Part shown: positions 56,801 to 64,000 of the stretch, one piece after another | Position numbering within the stretch: position 1 is the first letter of the stretch | Layout of the letters: every line of letters begins with the position of its first letter | Assembly: GCA_026874595.1 (NCBI GenBank) | Contig: CM049307.1 | Coordinates: 50,411,370 to 50,475,369 of the forward strand | Length of the DNA stretch: 64,000 nucleotides | Direction: 5' to 3' | DNA from: Sipunculus nudus | Taxonomy: Eukaryota > Annelida > Sipuncula > Golfingiida > Sipunculidae | Made by a program: the position numbers and the translations under genes | The notes under the pieces: model-generated | What the model saw: the letters and a program-made list of their open reading frames with translations, nothing else | What the model was told of the DNA's origin: nothing | Databases searched by the model: none

Positions 56801-59355
56801 ACTACGTCAGACCACCCAAAGAAAGCCGTTGTTTACTTTTGTTTATTTGCTTATAATTATTAAATCCTTTTTTTCTGAATTTCCCCATCTTATTTGAATC
56901 TTTGTGTATCTTATGATTTTGTGTATGTCATGCGCTGCAGTGAATAGTATGAGCCAAAATGGAAACATTTGAAAATATATCCAGCGTTTTGCGATTTCAG
57001 CCGTCAAATTTGACAATGTTCATGTTTTTAATTGAATGTATATAGCATGAGTCCAAAGAATAGTACTTTACCATTCATGCAAACAGTGAGGGTTTAATCT
57101 AAACAGGCAAACGGAATCATGCAAGTCAATGTGGCGTCAATTTATCTTCAGGGGTTGGGGATGACCTGCAGCCATGGGAGGGTAATCAAAGTTTGGAAAA
57201 CACACATATGAATTTTATACCTGTTGTTGTTTGTGTTACACATTTCTAATATATGACAATTAAGTATAATCTAATAAATATATTATATTATGTTTCCAGT
57301 ATATGTTAATTCTTAACAAGTTTGAGATATATAATATTTCACAGAAAACTCAATAATTCAAATTATTAATATATTTCGTTTCCCATAAAAATATTAGTCT
57401 CTGAATATCAGGACTGGATGATTATATTGACCATCCTCCCGTTGTCTCAGAATTGGTTTAGCTAAAGACCTTTTACTAGACCTTACTTTGGTAGTATAAA
57501 TATTTTATAGGTGCACATCATTAATATCTTAAGCTAGGCAACAGTACTGGCGCTGAATTATGTATGTAAATGATTGTGCATGCTAAATGATGTAGATAAT
57601 CGTGCATATGAAATGACTTCCAGGCATATTAAAGGGTCTTTTAGTGTTATTATACTGAGAAAAAATCCTATGTGTCCGGATATTTTTTTTTCCGTTACAC
57701 TTTGAAGAGTCACAGGTAGATGGCGCTTTTGCAACATTCACTTGCCCTGGCGGATGTGAAAGAATCCAAGGCTGTCTTTCATATTAACATAACGTATCAT
57801 ATTTAGGTGACAATAGCGGGTTCTTGTGAAAATAGTTGTTCTTCTAGGCCTTTCCAAAGAAAGCCTCGTTTTAGTTTATTAAACCACAATATTTATTAAA
57901 ACTCATCACACACTAAAATATCAAACATTATTTCAGATAAAAAAAACTTATCCGCTCAATAGACATGCAACCGGGCGGTCATAGCATGTAAAGCTTTGCA
58001 TGGCAAAATTATTAGGCTTATTTCTGAATGTTTGTAAAGTTATTTCTGATTGTTAGAACCAAGACCCCTTATAAAATTTGATAATTTCGCTCAATTTTGT
58101 CAAACCGCTTTGATTTATCTGGCGTGGGACACTTTTTCCGGAACTTAAAGACACCTTTATCATCTGTAAAAGTCGTCTTTCTAGGTGTATTGAATAACCT
58201 TATATTCAATATTGATTAAACCTTTGCTTTTGCACCATGAGTTGGGTTTTGAAAATAAATCTCCATGTCAAAAGTTTCAGGGGTGGGTCGAGGAATTCAC
58301 TAGGAAAGGGAGAGGTTTATAGTTTTCACAAAGGGACAAATGTCCTTTACAAAGTCGCATATTAGGGAGTAAATTGAAGATAACACGGCAAAATGATGGT
58401 ATCTCCCCGGTTAATAAATCCCCAATACCGCCTTTCTGGATCCGCTCTTTTTTTATTGGACCATAAGCTTTTAGCTGAGCCATGAACCTCCTCCATTCTG
58501 AAAGCACTAGTTCGAAGAATAATAATTATTTAGGATAAAGTGGGTTTTCTGAATTGAAGACATAGGCATTCTTTGAACTTAATCATTATATTGTGCTTTT
58601 CGGGAGACGTGTAGACACACTTGTACTAGTGATTGGAAATTCTATCTAAACAACCTTTTGTTAGCAGCGTCCCTGGGTTGATTATGACAATGTAGCTTTA
58701 TTGCAGCAACGTTCTTTAAAAAGTAAAATTAAGTCTCATCGTCTGTCTGAACTAGAGGTAATATACAGTACTTCCTAGGGATAAAAATACCTAAGTCATT
58801 AAATTTTCACGCCTTTACTTGTAAGTAGGCTCCAGCCATGGTAAATACCCACCCAGAAAAGTCAAAATATTACAGCGAGGCGGCCGTCTGATTATTAAAT
58901 ACAGCATTTGTCTAAATAACACCGTGTGCCACGCTGCGAGATTAAATAATTTCAAAGCGTGCTTCCCCTGATAATTCTGGTATTATAATACAGTTCTTTG
59001 GTTCGAGGAAACAGCAGTACAGAGAGGCACATTTATCTAGACATTACTGTTTAATTACCTCTGTTCCTTCTAAGCATGTGGTTCTTTAATTAGAGCCCAG
59101 CTGTTCTGGAAGCACTAGTTCGAGGAAATGTTATTATATAAGATGATACCCGTTCCGTTCATCCTGTTTTGAGGCAATATCCCCAACGTTTCATTAATTC
59201 ATTTAAAATGTAACGAGGTATTTTTATTAGGTAATGAAGCAATCAAGCTCTTACCTTTCTCAGTACAGGTCCTATCTTATTATTCCTAAACATAAAGATT
59301 CATTCATACGCAAAAAAGGACCGTTCTACAAGTGCATAATCTAAATAGAGGACTT
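56801..59355. other. Intergenic, nothing recognised
   Basis: AT-rich. TTCTGRAAGCACTAGTTCGA occurs at about 58497 and again at about 59106. Frames such as 58277-58507 (minus) have no recognisable domain. Confidence 0.4.
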
Positions 59356-59359
59356 GTCA

Positions 59360-59543
59360 CAGAGGCGGATCCAGAACCCCCTCTCTTACAGCCATACTTA
59401 CCTTTTTCTCGAGGGTTTCAGATCAATTTTCGCGGCCTGGACCCCCTTTTTCCGGAACTGGGGACCTTGTTTTAGACTTCGTCATGAGTCCCCCCTTGGT
59501 TGCCCCCCCCCCCCCATTTCCCTTAATCCTTAATCCACCCTTG
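59360..59543. mobile_element. GGATCC-ended MITE family, copy 3
   Basis: Left end CAGAGGCGGATCCAGAACCC, right end TTAATCCACCCTTG. The interior has GAGGGTTTCAGATCAATTTT, CGCGGCCTGGACCCCC and TTTTAGACTTCGTCATGAGT as in the other copies. Confidence 0.65.
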
Positions 59544-59711
59544 CGTCGTAATATGGAATGTGACCGTGGCTCCAAGAATAATTTTCTAAATACAGGACAC
59601 GTCATATTGTGAATTGCAACCGGTGTTCCTAGTTTAATCTTAACCTAAATACAACTGCTGTGGTCGGCGTTACACTGTGCTACACTTTCTTCGGATGGTT
59701 ATTATGACATA

Positions 59712-60246
59712 TGTCACAGGCGAAAAAAATCTACCAAGGCGAGATTGAAATTTTGATTTCGCCTAGGCGAGATTAAAATTTCTATCTCGCTTATGCGGAT
59801 TTAAAATCTGCCTAGGCCAGATTGAAATTTTGATTTTGCCTAGATTAAAATCCTGGCGAGATTTAAATCCTGTTATGATCATATGTAGGATTTCAGTCTC
59901 GCCTAGGCGGATTTAAAATCTGCCTAGGCGAGATTGAAATTCTGATTTCGCCTTGGCCATATTAAAATCCTAGCTATTAATCTGCTTCATTCAATTCTTT
60001 AGTTTAATCTTGCTGATTGTTTTATAATAATGTTTATTAAGATTATAATAATGTTTATGATCTTAACATTCAATGATAACATTGGATTTAAAATCATGCT
60101 AATCATAGATTCAAAATCCGCCTAGGTGAGATTGAAATTTTGATTCCGCCTAGGTGAGATTGATATCCTGTTATGAGTATATGTAGGGTTTAAATCTCGC
60201 CTAGGCAGATTTTAATTCCACCTGGATTCTAATTTCGCCTGTGACA
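59712..60246. mobile_element. TA-target MITE with reiterated CCTAGG palindromes
   Basis: The termini TGTCACAGGCGAAA and TTTCGCCTGTGACA are perfect inverted repeats, each next to TA (59710-59711, 60247-60248), as for Tc1/mariner-type insertions. Inside, seven CCTAGG cores (near 59764, 59810, 59903, 59925, 60120, 60148 and 60202) sit in GCCTAGGCGAGATTGAAAT or GCCTAGGCGGATTTAAAAT contexts. ATATGTAGG near 59882 and 60181 marks a further internal duplication. No ORF. Confidence 0.75.
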
Positions 60247-60247
60247 T

Positions 60248-60298
<51 letters not shown>
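60248..60298. repeat. (CA)n(TA)n microsatellite
   Basis: CA units, then about 18 TA units, directly abutting the MITE. Confidence 0.95.
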
Positions 60299-60299
<1 letters not shown>

Positions 60300-60696
60300 T
60301 AATAACCCTGCTGAACCATCGAAAACAATGTCAACACAACACTACTATGCGAGCTCACCTTCCTGCTTTAATAGCTAAATTTTCGCCCTGATTACTGCCC
60401 TGATAAACGGTATAAGGGTTAAATCAAAACTAAATACATTCATGTAACTACAGTGATACAAATACTACGGTTGCCTTCAACGTGGGTTTAAATATTCGCT
60501 CTGTTTTCATTTTCAGCATTTTTGCGAGGGTTCCACTTTCGAGATATCATCATACAGAAACTTACACAGAATATAACAATTATTATAAAAATTATCAACT
60601 ATTGTCGCAATATGTAAATAGTTGGAAGAACCCCCTATAAAGAACAACAGGAATCCCTATTCGTTAATCATCATTGTTGTTATGAAACATCAGACA
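60300..60696. other. Intergenic, nothing recognised
   Basis: No supported feature. Confidence 0.4.
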
Positions 60697-61639
60697 TCTA
60701 ATACTTATAAAAGGAATTCACGTTTGTTCGCAATGCTCTCTAAAACCGCGTCGTGTACAATATTGTGCCATACATCATTTTGAAGGTTATTATCCCCGCA
60801 GTGACATAGGCGATATGAAAATAAAAATGTTTTAATATACATATAATTTTGAGTGATTTTCCGTTTTTTACCGAGCACAGCCGAACTGCCTTCGGCAATC
60901 ACCGGAATGCGTGCATCGTGGTCACTTAACCTCTAACACTAAGGACTATTGTTCATATGAATAACGCTTGCTTTCAATCGGGGATTTTACCCTCGTACGT
61001 GGTCTGTAAAAGAGAAAAACACATGTTTCTCGCTTTATGAAATGGAGAGTTCAACCCAGGAGGATTAATGACAAAACCTTATTCAAGGTCCCACTTTCAG
61101 GAACAGGTGGTGGCGGGGGTTTCCGGCCTCAAAATTTGTGTAATACGATGAAAAAAGGTTGCGGTGGCTGAAAATGGGATAAGGACCCACTGCATGGAGT
61201 CCCACTGGGTCCGCTTCTGCTACTTACGATGTATGCATATTTCTGTTTCCTTCTTCAGGAACAGTTTCCTTGCAACGTACATATAATTAATCATTCTTGT
61301 GTTCCTCACATCAACCTATTCTTTATACGTCCAACGATAGAAACCAGTCAAACATCAACGAAACACTGTATGCCTCCGCGTCTCATTCCAGTTCGCAATG
61401 TAAACCATCACTGACCAGGTCTTCAAGGTAAACATACCGGGGTATGATTTTTGCCACGTGTACAGCGCCACAAAATAACAGTAAAAAAATTTGTACATAT
61501 CGTATTCCGAGAGTACCCCACTAAAAATCTATATTTTCTTTTAACTTTCATAATAAAAAATGAGCCAACATTCAATATCTCAGTAAATATATCTCCCAAA
61601 CCCCGGTAAAAAGCCCGGTATACCGGGTTTATCAGCTAG
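60697..61639 (+). mobile_element. Non-autonomous Helitron, copy 2 (943 bp)
   Basis: Starts TCTAATACTT after an A and ends with hairpin CCCGGTATACCGGG (61614-61627), 8 nt, CTAG (61636-61639) and a T. This is the canonical Helitron end structure, collinear with 13605-14544. It contains no Rep/helicase domain. The frame at 61229-61414 is internal to the repeat and shifted in copy 1, so it is not called as a gene. Confidence 0.82.
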
Positions 61640-61671
61640 TCATTTATAATATCAATAACGGCCCTTCGACA

Positions 61672-64000
61672 ATACAGGAATGGGTAACGTGTATGAGATC
61701 CCAGTCAGGCTCAAGGCATGGGTAAAGGGTATAAGATCAAAGTCGGGCTCCAGGTATGGGTAACGTGTGTGAGATCCCAGTCAGGCTCCAGGAATGGGTA
61801 ATGTGTATGAGATCCCAGCCAGGATCCAGGCATGGGTAACGTGAATGAGATCCCAGTCAGGTTCAAGGCATGGGCAAAGGGTATAAGATCAAAGTCAGGC
61901 TCCAGGTATGGGTAACGTGTTTGAGATCCCAGTCAGGCTCCAGGAATGGGTAATGTGTATGAGATCCCAACCAGGATCCAGGCATGGGTAACGTGTATGA
62001 GATCCCAGTCAGGCTACAGGCATTGGTAATGGTAATGAGGTCCCAGTCAGGCTCAAGGCATGGGTTATGGTATAAGATCCGAGTCAGGCTCCAGGCATGG
62101 GTAACGTGTATGAGATCCCAGTCGGGCTCCAGGCATGGGTCACGGATATGAGATAATAATCAGGCACTAGGCATGGGTAACGTGTATGAGATCTTGGTCA
62201 GGCTCAAGGCATGGGTAATGGGTATAAGATCCGAGTCAGGCTCCTGGCATGGGTAACGTGTATGAGATCCCAGTCGGGCTCCAGGCATGGGTCACGGATA
62301 TGAGATAACAATCAGGCTCCAGGCATGGGTAACGTGTATGAGATCTTGGTCAGGCTCAAAGCATGGGTAACGTTTATGAGATCCCAGTCAGGCTCAAGAC
62401 ATGGATAATGGGTATAAGATCCAAGTCAGTCTACATGCAGGCATGGGTAACGGATACGTGATATCAATCATGCTCAAGGAATGAGTAACGTGTATTAGAT
62501 CTCAGTCGGACTCGTGGCATTGGTTACATATATGAGATCCAAGTCAGGCCCAAGGCATGGATATCGGATATGAGATATCAATCAGGCTCCAGGCATGGGT
62601 AATGGGTATGATATCCCAGTCAGGCTCCAGGTATGGGTAACGTGTATGAGATCTTGGTCAGGCTCAAGGTATGGGTAACGTGTATGAGATCCCAGTCAGG
62701 CTCAAGGCATGGATAAGGGGTATAAGATCCAATTCAGTCTACATGCAGGCATGGGTAACAGATACGTGATATCAATCATGCTCAAGGAATGAGTAACGTG
62801 TATCAGATCTCAGTCGGACTCGTGGCATTGGTTACATATATGAGATCCAAGTCAGGCCCAAGGCATGGATATCGGATATGAGATATCAATCAGGCTCCAG
62901 GCTTGGGTAATGGGTATGATATCCCAGTCAGGCTCCAGGTATGGGTAACGTGTATGAGATCTTGGTCAGGCTCAAGGCATGGGTAACGTGTATGAGATCC
63001 CAGTCAGGCTCAAGGCATGGATAATGGGTATAAGATCCAAGTCAGTCTACATGCAGGCATGGGTAACAGATACGTGATATCAATCATGCTCAAGGAATGA
63101 GTAACGTGTATCAGATCTCAGTCGGACTCGTGGCATTGGTTACATGTATGAGATCCCAGTCAGGCCCAAGGCATGGATATCGGATATGAGATATCAATCA
63201 GGCTCCAGGCATGGGTAATGGGTATGATATCCCAGTCAGGCTCCAGGTATGGGTAACGTGTATGAGATCTTGGTCAGGCTCAAGGCATGGGTAACGTGTA
63301 TGAGATCCCAGTCAGGCTCAAGGCATGGATAATGGGTATAAGGTCCAAGTCAGTCTACATGCAGGCATGGGTAACGGATACGTGATATCAATCATGCTCA
63401 AGGAATGAGTAACGTGTATCAGATCTCAGTCGGACTCGTGGCATTGGTTACTATATGAGATCCCAGTCAGGCCCAAGGCATGGATATCGGATATGAGATA
63501 TCAATCAGGCCCCAGGCATGGGTAATGGGTATGACATCCCAGTCAGGCTCCAGGTATGGGTAACGGATAAGTGATATCAATCAGACTCCAGTCATGGCCT
63601 ACATGTATGAGATCCCAGTCAGGCTCCAGGCATGGGTAACGTGTATGAGATCCCGGTCGGGCTACAGGCATTGGTAACGTGTATAAGATATCACTCAGAC
63701 TCCAGTCATGGGTAAGGTGTATGAGATCCCACTCAGGCTCCAGGCATGTGTAATGGGTATGAGATCAAAGTCAGGCTCCAGGCATGGCTAATGGATATGA
63801 GATATAAATCAGGCTCGAGGCATGGGTAACGGATATGGGATATCAATCAGACTCCAGGCATGGGTAACGTGTATGAGTTCCCAGTAAGGCTCAAGCCATG
63901 GGTAATGGGTATGAGATCCAAGTCAGGCTCCAGGTATTGGTAAAAGGTATGAGATATCAGTCAGGCTCCAGGTAGGGGTAACGGATAAGAGATATCAATC
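61672..64000. repeat. Minisatellite with higher-order structure
   Basis: Over 2.3 kb of ~38-bp monomers of the type GGCTCCAGGCATGGGTAACG then TGTATGAGATCCCAGTCA. The first ~0.7 kb shows a four-monomer (152-bp) higher-order period, for example TCAAGGCATGGG at 61711 and 61863. From about 62433 an eight-monomer unit of 308 bp repeats exactly in spacing: ACATGCAGGCATGGG at 62433, 62741, 63049 and 63357. The array is still running at the window end. Stops in all frames make it non-coding. Confidence 0.9.

Noticed and set aside
61229-61414. 61-codon frame in Helitron copy 2
   Set aside because: Not preserved in copy 1; no Rep or helicase motif.
61672-64000. CRISPR-like array
   Set aside because: Monomers are contiguous with no unique spacers, and the context is eukaryotic. 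It is a minisatellite.

Overview
The window looks like gene-poor nuclear DNA of a lophotrochozoan animal, most likely a bivalve mollusc. This is an inference from one spliced metazoan gene with GT-AG introns, AT-rich intergenic DNA, many (TA)n microsatellites, many G/C homopolymers, and abundant SINE, LINE, Helitron, LTR and MITE remnants. No bacterial or organellar features are seen. Only one intact protein-coding gene can be supported: a synaptotagmin-17 (B/K protein) orthologue on the + strand, with a TATA promoter near 35.07 kb, a non-coding first exon, four coding exons (36258-36278, 37418-38344, 38996-39116, 40118-40470; 473 residues) and a poly(A) signal at 41377.

Layout. 0-8 kb: no recognised gene; a cluster of GTCGTA hexamers, a modular 1.5-kb repeat, a degenerate minisatellite, a 327-bp MITE with target duplication, an AGAACC-rich repeat and a SINE. 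8-9.1 kb: (TA)n arrays around a palindromic Penelope-like terminal module carrying hammerhead-ribozyme-like cores. 9.5-15.5 kb: four diverged copies of a ~230-bp repeat, two solo LTRs of one family in opposite orientation, each with its own 4-bp target duplication, and a 940-bp non-autonomous Helitron. 16.3-18.7 kb: remnant of an L1/Tx1-type LINE ORF2 C-terminus, a decayed SGNH-hydrolase reading frame and a tRNA-derived SINE. 21-28.6 kb: an ACATG-rich segment, a GGATCC-ended MITE, a hAT-like element with a perfect 8-bp target duplication, minisatellites and a 423-bp tandem duplication.

28.7-32.84 kb is the most informative mobile locus. A 3744-bp L1/Tx1-type LINE (minus strand, ORF1 plus ORF2 up to the reverse transcriptase) sits inside a copy of the Penelope-like palindromic module and is bounded by an exact 14-bp duplication. 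Unusually, the LINE is missing its 3' end. 34.7-41.4 kb is the SYT17 gene. 41.4-64 kb returns to repeats: several SINEs, a PIF/Harbinger-like MITE, a 0.68-kb tandem duplication ending in a GGAC array and a strong hairpin, a TA-target MITE built around reiterated CCTAGG palindromes, a second copy of the Helitron (943 bp), and a >2.3-kb minisatellite of ~38-bp monomers organised into 152-bp and then exact 308-bp higher-order repeats, running off the end of the window.

No operon-like cooperation exists here. The functional content is one neuronal/trafficking-type C2 protein gene in a large repeat-rich landscape. The novelty lies in the nested and structured repeats.
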